Source of the DNA: Bolinopsis microptera | Taxonomy: Eukaryota; Ctenophora; Tentaculata; Lobata; Bolinopsidae | Assembly: GCF_026151205.1 (NCBI RefSeq) | Contig: NC_087077.1 | Span: 7,433,983-7,493,982 of the forward strand | Direction of reading: 5' to 3' | Length of the DNA: 60,000 nt | Part shown: positions 23,701 to 29,338 of the stretch, in pieces | Layout: the number at the start of each line of letters is the position of its first letter | Numbering within the stretch: position 1 is the first letter of the stretch | Program-made: the position numbers and the translations under genes | The notes under the pieces: model-generated | The model's input: the letters and a program-made list of their open reading frames with translations, nothing else | Databases searched by the model: none | Told to the model about the DNA's origin: nothing

Positions 23701-24750
23701 CCCTCAGTATTTCTATGGAACAGAAACTTTATCAATACACAATACTTAATCTCTAACTTTGAACGAATTGAGTTTTTAGATAGTTAACCTACATTATCCA
23801 GTTTCTTCTCGGGACGCCTTGAAACTTGGATGTTTAAAAAACACTCTGATAATCTTATATCTGTAATTATTATCTCTAATTAATAATAGTTTAAGTTAGT
23901 TTCATAATTGATTACCTGCTCCGATGTCCTCAGGTCGCAGATTCCTCTCCTCGCCGTTATCGAACTTTATGTAGAAATAAGGTTGGTTGTTCACACTAGT
24001 CAACTTAAAGCTGTATAGCTCTTGCAATTCGTCTAGTTGTTCCTGTAACCAAACTGTTATAGATTTCACTGAATTCACAGATACCAAGTAAGATATCAAC
24101 AATTATACCCCTATAAAATGTCCATCTGCACACATCATGGCAGCATGCCAACAGAACCATAACCATCTAAATGCAAACATACTCCCAAGATATATGAATA
24201 ATATGAACGTATATAATAATATGAACTCCTAACAAGTCTAAACCACAATCCTACTTCTCACCTGAGTAAAGTTCTTGCCAATAAAGCGTTTAGCATCGTA
24301 TATGGTTCTGTGAGGGTTTGTCTTGATTTGTCTCTCCGCTGTGTGTCCTGTATACACTGTGTGTTGGTTTGGGTACCCTACTATACTTGGTATTGTCTGC
24401 TTTCCTGCGTCATCACGCAGTATATGAACCTGTTTAGAGTATGAGGTAATACTAATTGATTAATTAATTCATATTTAATTAATTCATAACTCCTATTCGT
24501 CAAAAGAACGACCTCACTTCCATAACTATGAAAAATGATTATCATAGCACGGAAAACAGAAAAAAAACCAGAAAATTAGACAAGATAAGAAACACACCTC
24601 GCCAGACCCGGGCTGGAACACGCCCACACAACTGTATGTGGTCCCCAGGTCCACACCCACCATTACTGGTTTGGGAGGGGGGAGGAAGTGGTTTGATATC
24701 ATAGTGGCAAAGAACAGGATAGCTCCTGTGATACCTAGATACTCGTACAT
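5701..24750 (-). CDS. HSPA13: HSPA13/STCH-like Hsp70-family ATPase, ten exons, complete
   Basis: Exons on the minus strand, 5' to 3': 24750-24598, 24429-24262, 24042-23916, 23712-23621, 12852-12741, 11484-11386, 11104-10989, 6712-6554, 6301-6167, 5841-5701 (TAG). All have GT-AG borders and consistent phases, giving 433 aa. Exon 1 encodes a hydrophobic N-terminal anchor and then [13 protein letters not shown] (Hsp70 phosphate-1 motif). Exon 5 has [18 protein letters not shown], exon 6 [12 protein letters not shown] (phosphate-2), exon 7 [11 protein letters not shown], and exon 9 [14 protein letters not shown] (adenosine motif). The last exon ends [18 protein letters not shown]... and stops. 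The protein thus lacks the peptide-binding domain, as known for HSPA13, a microsomal/ER-associated Hsp70 relative. It is slightly shorter than human HSPA13 (471 aa). Intron 4 (10.8 kb) and intron 8 (4.3 kb) are swollen by nested mobile elements and a nested gene. Confidence 0.93.
5860..5947. repeat. 27-bp minisatellite, 3 copies, beside the HSPA13 exon 10 acceptor
   Basis: A 27-bp unit beginning GAGATGCTGTTGTTAG is repeated exactly three times (5860-5886, 5887-5913, 5914-5940) with a partial fourth copy. It ends 18 bases upstream of the last HSPA13 exon on the minus strand. On the gene strand each unit contains GACTAAC, a strong branch-point-like sequence. Confidence 0.9.
6713..8247. other. 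HSPA13 intron 8, distal part; no gene seen
   Basis: AT-rich intronic sequence. 7615-7640 carries a short TGTACACACTGTGTACACACTG repeat. No exon, RNA gene or terminal repeats were recognised. 7860-8240 may hold 3' remnants of the LINE fragment that begins at 8248, but no protein can be read through it. Confidence 0.4.
8248..9098 (-). pseudogene. LINE ORF1p-like coding fragment with a frameshift
   Basis: Reading on the minus strand from ATG at 9098 ([13 protein letters not shown]) gives a long helical, probably coiled-coil region. It is followed by [25 protein letters not shown] and RPRPIKVTM, which match the RNA-recognition and C-terminal segments of L1-type ORF1 nucleic-acid chaperones. Near 8432 the frame shifts: the first reading stops at ...LSREQII, while another frame continues as [26 protein letters not shown] and runs to a stop at 8248. 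No endonuclease or reverse transcriptase follows, so this is a dead, partial retroelement in HSPA13 intron 8. The clade cannot be fixed from ORF1 alone. Confidence 0.7.
9193..9369. repeat. 20-bp minisatellite, about 9 copies
   Basis: The unit GAGATAAAATGATTGCTACT is repeated head to tail without spacers. Two copies vary at the junction (TGCAGATAAA and CTGATAAA). It sits about 280 bases upstream of the lipase-like gene and within HSPA13 intron 8. Confidence 0.9.
9652..10458 (+). CDS. Class-3-lipase-like alpha/beta hydrolase, intronless, nested in HSPA13 intron 8
   Basis: A 268-aa single-exon frame starts at ATG 9652 ([15 protein letters not shown]). Residues 113-117 are YRGTD, the conserved oxyanion-side strand of lipase class 3. 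The nucleophile elbow is GHSLGG with Ser169. RNDPVSLFG carries a likely catalytic Asp222, and the His could be His237 ([10 protein letters not shown]) or His256 ([13 protein letters not shown]). No signal peptide is evident, so it is probably intracellular; the substrate is unknown. The gene lies on the strand opposite to HSPA13 inside its intron 8, and is GC-richer than the surrounding intron. The lack of introns could mean retrocopying, horizontal acquisition or an ancestral intronless gene; the sequence alone cannot decide. Confidence 0.8.
   Translation: MGILDFIGSASQVAQCVVQGAQRAQDTVGAVQRIGIQALDFPSSKKLNDKELVLLLALAALDSYTLAGDCKGKLRVTVKQFQNLQDTNMLNDIQYGVYEVVEGRHSGKTILAYRGTDVSDEASAVTTLLQDASLGLPNVPYLGLPIKRAISTAVSIAQQHRPDFICGHSLGGLLAECVCSETGLPGASFNAPGPWTQTPEHNLLSGDKYNEVQFEVHLTRNDPVSLFGSYLGPECSHVGSPVWHKGVGVGDIVANHRMELLLEELESG
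10459..10904. other. Lipase-like gene 3' flank, no further gene
   Basis: AT-rich sequence following the lipase-like stop. No canonical AATAAA is seen close by, and there is no other gene signal. Confidence 0.35.
10905..10966. mobile_element. 62-bp CCCGGTC-family micro-element with perfect 16-bp inverted ends
   Basis: The ends are CAGTAAACGACCGGGA (10905-10920) and its exact reverse complement (10951-10966). Flanks read AATTGTATC and ATTTGTATC, an approximate 8-9 bp target duplication consistent with hAT. Positions 10912-10938 match, as reverse complement and without mismatch, the right part of the CCCGGTC-rich element near 29975-29999. It lies in HSPA13 intron 7-8 sequence, immediately downstream of exon 7. 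Confidence 0.7.
11500..12740. other. HSPA13 intron 5; dispersed repeat and palindromes
   Basis: 11550-11650 is a copy of a dispersed repeat also present at about 57965-58075 (shared GCATACGCACC and CCATAAATTGGTC). 12050-12120 has an imperfect inverted repeat around CCAGTCCAAT. Two hairpins built on AAAGCCTATATATAGGCTTT lie side by side at about 12318-12367. No coding support was found; the 122-codon frame at 11972-12340 is an accident of these palindromes. Confidence 0.5.
13094..13104. repeat. Left target-site duplication of the RTE-like element
   Basis: TAAATTTCAAG here and at 23373-23383 flanks the retroelement exactly. Beyond the right copy the host sequence TAAGATTTAACTGTAGG resumes, and an intact second copy of the host repeat (23406-23474) shows the unbroken junction. 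Confidence 0.8.
13589..14974 (+). pseudogene. RTE-like LINE: APE endonuclease and start of RT region
   Basis: 461 codons from ATG 13589. The exonuclease-endonuclease-phosphatase fold is clear: [45 protein letters not shown] and IGSDHYLVR. Residues after about 260 form the linker that in such elements leads into the reverse transcriptase ([16 protein letters not shown]). The frame then ends abruptly after ...[10 protein letters not shown], where homology to the family is lost. This domain nicks the DNA target to prime reverse transcription. It resembles the LINE-derived frames often labelled craniofacial development protein 2-like in invertebrates. Confidence 0.85.
15235..16135 (+). repeat. 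Cluster of TAATGTAAGTCACA motifs (left group)
   Basis: Copies at 15235-15249, 15402-15414 (variant), 15418-15432, 15435-15448 (variant), 16099-16113 and 16121-16135. Two more lie beyond the LINE at 22659-22673 and 22837-22851. All are in the same orientation and lie outside the LINE, so about 14975-16300 and 22600-22856 were one continuous insert before the LINE entered. No protein is encoded and no terminal repeats were identified. Confidence 0.75.
16687..20298 (-). CDS. LINE ORF2: two PHD-like fingers, APE endonuclease, reverse transcriptase (1203 aa)
   Basis: The ATG is at 20298 ([14 protein letters not shown]) and TAA ends the frame at 16687. Residues about 11-58 form a C4HC3 PHD-like finger (CKAC, CSIC, HPKC, CYSC). 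Residues about 88-124 form a second Cys/His cluster (CHTC, CCYC, HTRC, CKEC). The endonuclease follows: [29 protein letters not shown] (GDTN instead of the usual GDFN), IIDHIFV and SISDHLATF. The reverse transcriptase shows [54 protein letters not shown] and the catalytic YFADDANLI. The C-terminal region after residue about 1000 is LINE-specific. PHD fingers are known from the ORF1 of some CR1-like elements; here they are fused to the start of ORF2. Confidence 0.93.
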   Translation of the reverse strand: MVVIRSSKNSCKACTKRLVSHKISITCSICYMTYHPKCAHLTPSDITELTGEWSCYSCISEILPVGAVMPLLPSRPIQIPVSNKREKCHTCTKIGNVRQMTKCCYCDNLSHTRCSAGSTGCKECLRKIFPAYDFSIRQLHMINLSNTIRFNPFNREHLSNQIGDRDDTDADLNPWETTSSLLNNCKYYTAKAIKNTKEYELKLFSLNVRSLNGNIEEFRENINQYTKYDVLCFNETNCNTECLPFQGEELELDGFYPPYVQTPARASNRGGGLVIYVNKKLCELSDINVKSALCCHDNPKIGEFLVAELTLKGHKNALICNIYRSPSGDLNGFLEQLKIFLRNLARHRNKNIILAGDTNIDLLDYGRIDSVTKYVDTLAEHGFAPVISRPTRVTDHSATIIDHIFVNNCHAVTKSGVISESISDHLATFVTIMVDQNRLSCKLQEDTTEMSSRVINDDSIQKFENDISAVDWNLVNNYDSVDEKFEAFDKKYSELYDRNFPIKAKKSKPGRRKNTKPWIQEWLRCACDRKNKFYEDFVTNPTTENDIRYKKMKKFVNKHVDKAKNKYYNAYFTKYSSDSRKQWQMVNNLLNRKKKGKIKINKINYNGSEITDSQQIANSFNDYFCNIAETLKRENGLVCSEGRTIVTETQDSKCQRSMNLEDSSASEIIEIVKGLKIKSTSDMSILPLKKVSNILAPVLSCLVSASLHQGKFPHKLKIAKVVPLHKGGSRAEVSNYRPISLLSCFSKIFEKFMQARLLDHLKTEKILFDSQYGFRAGHSCEHALLEAQNHIHRALEKKQVTALLLLDYSKAFDMVDSSILLRKLEHYGVRGLALSWFHSYLTDREQYVSVNNCKSSHLKLNYGVPQGSILGPILFIIYINDLPQISNLAKHIYFADDANLIISTNTFEQLNALVNEILTLIIDWATNNGLKLNASKTKYMIFTNKKTKDIEIYMGGERLKQSYHEKFLGVIIDTKLNWAHHIRHLATKVSRNAGILYKLKGSVPNKALKLIYNSFVQSHLYYCCTVWGTRSLNSVKRVFSAQKKGIRAADNQYHRYFYDKDLNSTPSHTKEIFNKLEVLALPNVIAKCILCLMHKVYSNTAPPNIIRMFTVSNLNAPRREPEFFAVPFNRLCNSDKSISYIGPKLYNQTVNIINKDIKYVTTCLQDKFLNSFKSTVNKHVLTAQAHKPDDKDWDNSNFVLLEI
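20781..22517 (-). CDS. LINE ORF1: AlkB-type 2OG-Fe(II) dioxygenase plus SGNH-hydrolase-like domain (578 aa)
   Basis: Residues 1-200 are low in recognisable motifs, with a possible helical segment at 100-155. Residues about 205-358 look like Alk[14 protein letters not shown], then HSDDE giving the HxD iron ligands His281 and Asp283, WEHG with the distal His337, and RISLTFR with the 2-oxoglutarate-binding Arg349 and partner Arg355. AlkB enzymes oxidatively remove methyl groups from nucleic acid bases. Residues about 388-555 resemble SGNH/GDSL esterases: [11 protein letters not shown] (Ser395), [10 protein letters not shown] (Asn440) and DGNGIHLT (His534). The residue expected as catalytic Asp three before the His is Asn531, with Asp529 nearby. 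Esterase domains are known in CR1 ORF1 proteins; an AlkB domain there is unusual. The frame is intact and co-oriented with ORF2. Confidence 0.85.
   Translation of the reverse strand: MYIQPTPNMDIISSDSGLPGSGAHTTTSTEHCLATPTTHGMCVSTQTDITFGQWLPTLSPKLCLDLFEHVKDEHMAHEISYNNSLGIDLGIKTNTKTSKRKVLLKQKLENDCKNANFINSFTVDVAKIDSLMNHFSGLLEKAETTLEDYKTEVRRTTADCVGNSALPSAPAPPQLVISSPSAALPTPVCNLSVNFNDINWMDICKGMNFRRIASRSVQYFGATDYRYGSTVHHARNYPQNSVIDHIFTNISNALDDPTFNKEQVTCLITKYENGKCHIPFHSDDENEVTGDIITLSLGASRDLVFRSKVGPVKQQIHKLDHGCVYVMTRESQNFWEHGILPQPETQDCRISLTFRRLSQNTPPRKKIPRIHEPIHKPTVTEQSQPKERLLFLTDSLLRDVPFDLPNVHCIKREMYQLSKILDHEQYISGSKIVIISSGINDLSRYDHHHHSLSCDFKRNIVYLIEKYPNTTFIFNSLVLTRFSWLNEEVKLFNSFIFELSNRVSKLWFFDSHHICTVLYQRREVIVDPDGNGIHLTVLSKREIARSLATCVKEFMGRSYLIRKHWPLRREYVSSLGRP
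22857..23336 (+). pseudogene. RTE-like LINE: C-terminal part of the RT protein
   Basis: About 160 codons with [60 protein letters not shown] and a basic end ([10 protein letters not shown]), then TAG. This is the usual C-terminal end of RTE/Jockey-like polyproteins and belongs with the endonuclease part at 13589-14974 in the same orientation. The start is set by the junction with foreign DNA just before 22857, not by a true start codon. Confidence 0.85.
23384..23474. repeat. Tandem host duplication at the RTE insertion site
   Basis: A unit of about 70 bp containing CACTTGACACTGCAATATAA and AAGATTTAACTGTAGGTTAG is present intact at 23406-23474. It is also present split by the retroelement: its left half at about 13055-13104, its right half at 23384-23405. 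The tandem duplication therefore predates the RTE insertion. Confidence 0.75.
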
Positions 24751-24925
24751 CCTACCTAGAAGTTATGTTACGAGAGTTATGTAATATATAAGATAATATT
24801 GTGATATACGTAGTGTTTTCTGGAAACCAACGCGAATGTAAACATATTTCTTGCTTATTTTAGTCTAGTTATGGCGCCGATTATGCAGGAAATATTATAT
24901 AGGTGCTCAATTTTCGATTAATTCT

Positions 24926-25043
24926 GGATACGCCCATACTCGGTTGAATACACCCCATCTCGTTCGATCTGGGAAGTGAAGCAACTGCAGGCCGGGTTAG
25001 TACTTGCATGAGTGACCGCCTGTGAATTCCCGATGCCGTATCC
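24926..25043 (+). rRNA. 5S ribosomal RNA gene
   Basis: This 118-nt segment matches the eukaryotic 5S layout. GGATACG at the start pairs with CGTATCC at the end (helix I). CATAC and GTTGAATACACC follow, then CCCA...TGGG closes helix III around ATCTCGTTCGATC. The internal promoter is readable: box A-like GAAGTGAAGCAAC and box C GGTTAGTACTTGCATGAGTG...CCGCC. TTTT at 25044-25047 serves as the Pol III terminator. A TATATA-like stretch lies about 30 bases upstream. A solitary gene between HSPA13 and MSRB1; a 5S-derived pseudogene or SINE head is possible, but the paired helices and terminator favour a functional gene. Confidence 0.85.
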
Positions 25044-25560
25044 TTTTGCGAATAATTTATGAAGGAATTATACATTATTTATAATCGTGATCAGCTGTGC
25101 ATGTCAAATGTCAATCCAGCCCAAGAATCAACATTTTTCGAATCAATCGTGAGTATTATCAAAAGCAGTCAAACAGCTTACTTTAATAATGCAAAGTATT
25201 TAAATCTTCATCTTCTAAATATTTACAGTACTGAGAACATCTATAAATTTCGTAAATTAAACACATCATAACTTATGAGATCTGAGGAGGCAGTTCACAT
25301 TTTTATTATTATTATCCCAGTGTCAAAACACGGTTTCCTGCCCCATTGCACTTTTACAAGAAAATCAATCTGAGGGTCACAACTCTCAATCTTTTTGTGT
25401 GCAATTAAGAAAAATAATATAGAAATCAAATAATCGTATAATTCTGCATAGTTAAGAAAATTGAAAAGATAAACTCTTGAGTATAAAATTTTTAAGTTCC
25501 ATAATTATCACACGATTCACTGCTTTTTATCAGAATAATTTATCATACAATTTTCAATCA
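25044..25560. other. Intergenic stretch between 5S rRNA and MSRB1
   Basis: AT-rich, with no exon or repeat recognised apart from an ATTATTATTATT run near 25302-25314. It includes the distal 3' UTR and downstream flank of MSRB1 on the minus strand. Confidence 0.35.
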
Positions 25561-25599
25561 CTTTCACAAATAATTGTTCCCTCTTTACTCCATGGGTAG

Positions 25600-25665
25600 C
25601 ACTTGTATCGGTTACCAAGGCCCATACAGGTTTCCCTTGACAACGTCATAGCAACAGTGACGTCA
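25600..25665 (-). promoter_or_regulatory. SECIS element in the MSRB1 3' UTR
   Basis: On the minus strand, about 60 bases after the stop codon, ATGAC (25649-25645) is followed by a 10-bp helix: GTTGTCAAGG (25644-25635) pairs in full, counting two wobble pairs, with CCTTGGTAAC (25620-25611). The loop starts GAAACC, giving the required apical A residues, and the 3' strand leaves the helix with CGAT, supplying the GA of the non-Watson-Crick quartet. A partial outer helix (CACT with AGTG) flanks it. This is the element that recodes UGA as selenocysteine in eukaryotes. Confidence 0.85.
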
Positions 25666-25707
25666 TCACAGACGTATGACGTCACAGCACCACTCGACCA
25701 GGAGGAA

Positions 25708-26633
25708 TTAGTTTCCATTCTCTGCAGGTTTTTCAACAAACTTCAGAGAATGGGAGAATATTCAGAACCTGGAGGACCCTTTGGTAGGGCCGTCACATAG
25801 AAACTGGTGGCCTAGACCTTGTCCACACTTGCCACACAATACCTGTTTAATATTGGGTTCAACAAACGGTTCAATTGTTTATTTCAGAGGTTTTAATATT
25901 TACACAGTACAATTCATGAAAACGAAACAAGGCCAAATTTGAATAGAATAGAACATTAGGACCCAATGAGTTTTTAAAAAGAACTAAAGTAACTTACCTT
26001 CAAAGCCATTTCAGTTTCATGGTACTTCTTGAGGCTTTGCTTAGTGATCGGCTCGGTGAATGCAGGCCAAGGAGTGCTGTGTTTGTATTTAGCAGCAGAC
26101 TTGAAGAGAGGGTTCTCACATTTACTGCAAACGTAGGTGCCTGATGTGTGGAGTCATAGTTACTGGAGTCGTAGTTACTGTAGTCATAGTAGCTGTAGTC
26201 ATGGTAACTGTAGTCATAGTAGCTGTAGTCATGGTAAGTGCAGTCATAGTAACTACAGATTAAGCACTTTGAAGTGGTACCTCGACATTCAATAATCTCA
26301 ACTTCGAATTATATCATAGTTACAGCAATACAGCATCCAATTACCCGCCGTAAAACAATATGTAAACTATATAGTATATACATAGAAAGCTACATTATAT
26401 AATGTATATAATGTATAATTACGAAAGTTATAGTATTAAATATACATTAAAGAAGTTGTCTAACCGTTATCGAAGTGATCTTTGTAGACCTCTCCTTTAT
26501 CCCAACCACAAAACGACATGATGTAGCGATGCTGGGGGAGTTGGAGTTGAGGAACACTTGGGAACCACCGGGGTGGTCTTGCTAGAGCAGCGAGGGATCG
26601 AACTAATGTACGTGAGGCAAGTCTTGTTAACAT
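25708..26633 (-). CDS. MSRB1: Methionine-R-sulfoxide reductase B1, selenoprotein (UGA = Sec)
   Basis: Exons on the minus strand: 26633-26465, 26140-25998 and 25842-25708 (TAA), phases 1 and 0; 148 aa with one in-frame TGA at 25764-25762. [16 protein letters not shown] starts the MsrB domain (Met39). Zinc ligands are CSKC (exon 2) and CGKC (exon 3). SPWPAF-type substrate residues appear as [17 protein letters not shown] is conserved, and the catalytic site reads [13 protein letters not shown], the position occupied by selenocysteine in MSRB1. A SECIS element follows in the 3' UTR. The enzyme reduces methionine-R-sulfoxide in proteins. The 38 residues before Met39 are Arg/Leu/Ala-rich without acidic residues, like a mitochondrial presequence. 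Initiation at both Met codons could give mitochondrial and cytosolic/nuclear forms (inferred). Automated callers will truncate this gene at the TGA. Confidence 0.93.
26152..26256. repeat. 15-bp minisatellite, 7 copies, beside the MSRB1 exon 2 acceptor
   Basis: Seven 15-bp units of the type AGTCATAGTAGCTGT run from 26152 to 26256, starting 11 bases upstream (gene sense) of exon 2. On the gene strand each unit reads like ACTATGACTACAGCT, with branch-point-like CTATGAC and several ACTACAG acceptor-like trinucleotides. Confidence 0.9.
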
Positions 26634-26639
26634 ACACTA

Positions 26640-27436
26640 TCTATACAACATCCTGAATATTTGTGAGTTTTTACTTGACATTAAAATAGATTATAACATG
26701 AAGATATATTGTAGTTAAATTAGATTATGAAATAATTTTAGTAGAACAATCGGAGAATATAATTAAAACTCTGGCCTGACAAAAAGTAGCAATATTAATA
26801 TAATATTAATCTCAAAATCATAACACAACATAGATACCTTTATCACATTACATTATTGACTAATGGTACAAGGAAGTATAATAAATATTTAACAAACAAA
26901 CAATGCAACTTAACTTAGTACTAATTTTACTGTATCAACATATCAAAAGCATAGTCACATTTTTAATCCCTTTATTTTAATCAATAGAAATCTTACACAT
27001 CATAATAACCTTTAGAAATAAATACTAAAATATACAACAGTTTTTCGGAGTTTCATAGCAAAACAGCAAAAGTTGCTTATCATGCAGCATGTGTAACCGG
27101 TTAATAGCAATACATACCTTGTTGTAAGGCTGAATACACTATCGTGGATTTAATAAGATCTTTGAGTTTGATTACAAACAAACTTTATAAATAGACCTGG
27201 CTTCTGATCGGACATAATTTATAAATTTAGTCATGTAATATTAATCAATCAGAGTGCTGCAGTAGCGACCAATCAAATTCGTGATTTGCTGTCAGGAATT
27301 AAATCAAATATATGTCGCTTCCCCACCAGCAGTCACGTCTACAGGATTTTAATAAAATATATCCACAATATGATGTTAGCACAAACAGCATATCAAACCA
27401 GCTCATAGGAAGTAAAATATCTAGTCAAACTACCTA
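26640..27436. other. Gene-free AT-rich stretch upstream of MSRB1
   Basis: This includes the MSRB1 promoter region on the minus strand. No repeats or exons were recognised. Confidence 0.35.
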
Positions 27437-27813
27437 CTAACTGGAATTGTTCTGAACCCCTAACACTGCCTCAATTCTGAATCTGATGTCATCATGGTCT
27501 GGGAAGAACAAACTATGTTCATTCTGCTGAAGATACTGAAGTAAGAGTCTCATAAAACTTGTTATGTTTAATGTAGGCATCCTGATGACTGGCACTAATC
27601 TTGGTCGCTCTCTGATCCTCTGCAACCGCATATTGCGTTCAACTGTTCTGTCTGAAATCTGGCGTGTTCTTCTTTGAGCGGGACGTAGGTTGGGACTTCG
27701 ATTTACAAGGGATATGGTAGGCACTGTTCGGTTTCTTTGAGTTAAAACGATGGCAGGACGAGTTCTGAGAGAATGGTATGATTTACTTGCTAAATTGTGG
27801 TTAAAATTGTTAA
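27437..27813 (-). CDS. Terminal exon of an unknown basic protein (partial gene model)
   Basis: A strong acceptor (TTTTTTCTTTACAG on the minus strand) precedes an open frame of 124 codons ending in TAG at 27437. It is Arg-rich (VLTQRNRTVPTISLVNR, RMRLQRI-type stretches such as NMRLQRIRERPRLVPV) and ends with a more hydrophobic helix-like part (SFMRLLLQYLQQNEH) and EAVLGVQNNSS. I do not recognise a family. A clear donor (CACGCAG|GTAAAT at about 28120) lies upstream on the same strand. The frame opened by its ATGs (about 28240-28120) ends in phase 2, whereas the terminal exon needs phase 1. Either that exon is untranslated or the model is wrong. Confidence 0.4.
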
Positions 27814-27814
27814 C

Positions 27815-28290
27815 TGTAAAGAAAAAATGATACAGTGTACAGTATTTTTATTACTTCTATCCATGTTCAGCTTAACTTGGATAAATAAAATGGATGGACC
27901 CCTAAATTTCAACTATAAACATCATTAATTACATACATTGAGAAAAAAAGCAAGGAAGATGATAGTTTAGCCTATACAACTAGTTTACATCTCCAGTCCA
28001 CAAAGTTTTGTGAACGTCTCAGAATCTCTTAACATTATTTACAAGGCAAGTTAAGAAAGACAAAACTTTCCTCATGATGACGTTATCAATAATAATAATT
28101 AATAATAATACTATTTACCTGCGTGGAGTTTGTCTTTTGATGTGAAGACTAATAATTCTTTTCTGTTGTTTCTTTATGTAAATTGAACAGTTTTTTGGCT
28201 TCATTCCATGATTCATACTAAAATTTTGAAATGTTTTCATAATCTTCAATAATTTTAGAAGAAAAGGGTAATTAATAGATAAATGAACAT
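27815..28290. other. Intron or upstream region of the unknown basic protein
   Basis: Contains the candidate donor at about 28120 on the minus strand and AT-rich sequence, with AATAATAATAATT runs near 28090. Near 28299-28324 is a run of G (up to 12) interrupted by T, likely to form G-quadruplexes and a possible assembly or length-variation hotspot. Confidence 0.4.
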
Positions 28291-28360
28291 TAAGGGGGTA
28301 TGGGGGGGGGGGGTGGGGGGGGGTATATTCATGGAAATTTTCTCAAAATCGACTTTTTAG

Positions 28361-28795
28361 TTGTTTCTGATAGAGTGGAGTGATATCTATCAGATGCTTT
28401 TAATCAGGAGGTGACCGGGATTCCCGGTTCCGGCAATTTTGAGCTATCCCGGTCCTGGTCCCGGTCATGTCACATTTTCATCCCGGTCCCGGTCAAATGC
28501 TGATTTAAGGATTTATGATCCCGGTCCCGGTTCCAGTTAATTCAGGATTCTTGGTCCCGGTCACGGTCCCTCCACTCTTGTTTCTGATAGAGTGGAGTGA
28601 TATCTATCAGATGCTTTTAATCAGGAGGTGACCGGGATTCCCGGTTCCGGCAATTTTGAGCTATCCCGGTCCTGGTTCCGGTCATGTCACATTTTTCATC
28701 CCGGTCCCGGTCCCGGTCAAATGCTGATTTAAGGATTTATGATCCCGGTCCCGGTCCCAGTTAATTCAGGATTCTTGGTCCCGGTCACGGTCCCG
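28361..28795. repeat. 217-bp tandem duplication at the left end of the CCCGGTC element
   Basis: The sequence from about 28361 (GTTTCTGATAGAGTGGAGTG..., then CTTTTAAT and CAGGAGGTGACCGGGA) is repeated from about 28580. It duplicates both the flank and the left terminus of the CCCGGTC-rich element. Confidence 0.8.
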
Positions 28796-28965
28796 GTCAC
28801 GGTCCCAGTCACGGTCCCGGTCACGGTCACGGTCACGGTCCCGGTCACGGTCCCAGTCCCGGTCACGGTCCCGGTCACGGTCCCGGTCACGGTCCCGGTC
28901 ACGGTCCCGGTCACAGTCCCGGTCACGGTCCCGGTAACGGTCCCGGTCACGGTCCCGGTCAATCA
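28760..28965. repeat. CCCGGTCACGGT satellite
   Basis: A 6- and 12-bp unit (CCCGGT, CCCGGTCACGGT) is tandemly repeated. All frames through it are open and give simple peptides such as TVTGTVTG or DRDRDR; these are not genes. Confidence 0.9.
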
Positions 28966-29338
28966 CTCAAATTTGCCGGGATTTTGACCGGGATCTTTTA
29001 CATAATTTCATTCACTGTGATTTTAAGTTTTTACTTTCATTCATTGTGAATTTCATCTTTAAACAACCTCTGAGCCAAATAAAACAATGTTTAAAATTGC
29101 TAAACAAGTTTGAGTAATAATATAAATTATGATCATGTTCACTGCACTGCCCTGCTGTGTAGTGTGTACACAGTGTAGATCAAAGCTATTTCTACTCGGT
29201 AACTAATATCGTTACATAACACATAAGTGCAAAGTAACATCAAGTTTTCAACTCAGGCTACGCCCAATTGTCAATTGGAATTGGAGATTGAAACTGTTGA
29301 ATAATTTGAGGGATCATTGATTGAGGAATGAGGAATGA

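Noticed and set aside
25554-25739. 61-codon minus-strand frame overlapping the MSRB1 end
   Set aside because: It is in another frame across the last codons, stop and SECIS of MSRB1; the selenoprotein reading has conserved residues, this one does not.
28729-28987. TVTGT and DRDRDR repeat proteins
   Set aside because: Products of the CCCGGTCACGGT satellite, open on both strands; no gene signals.
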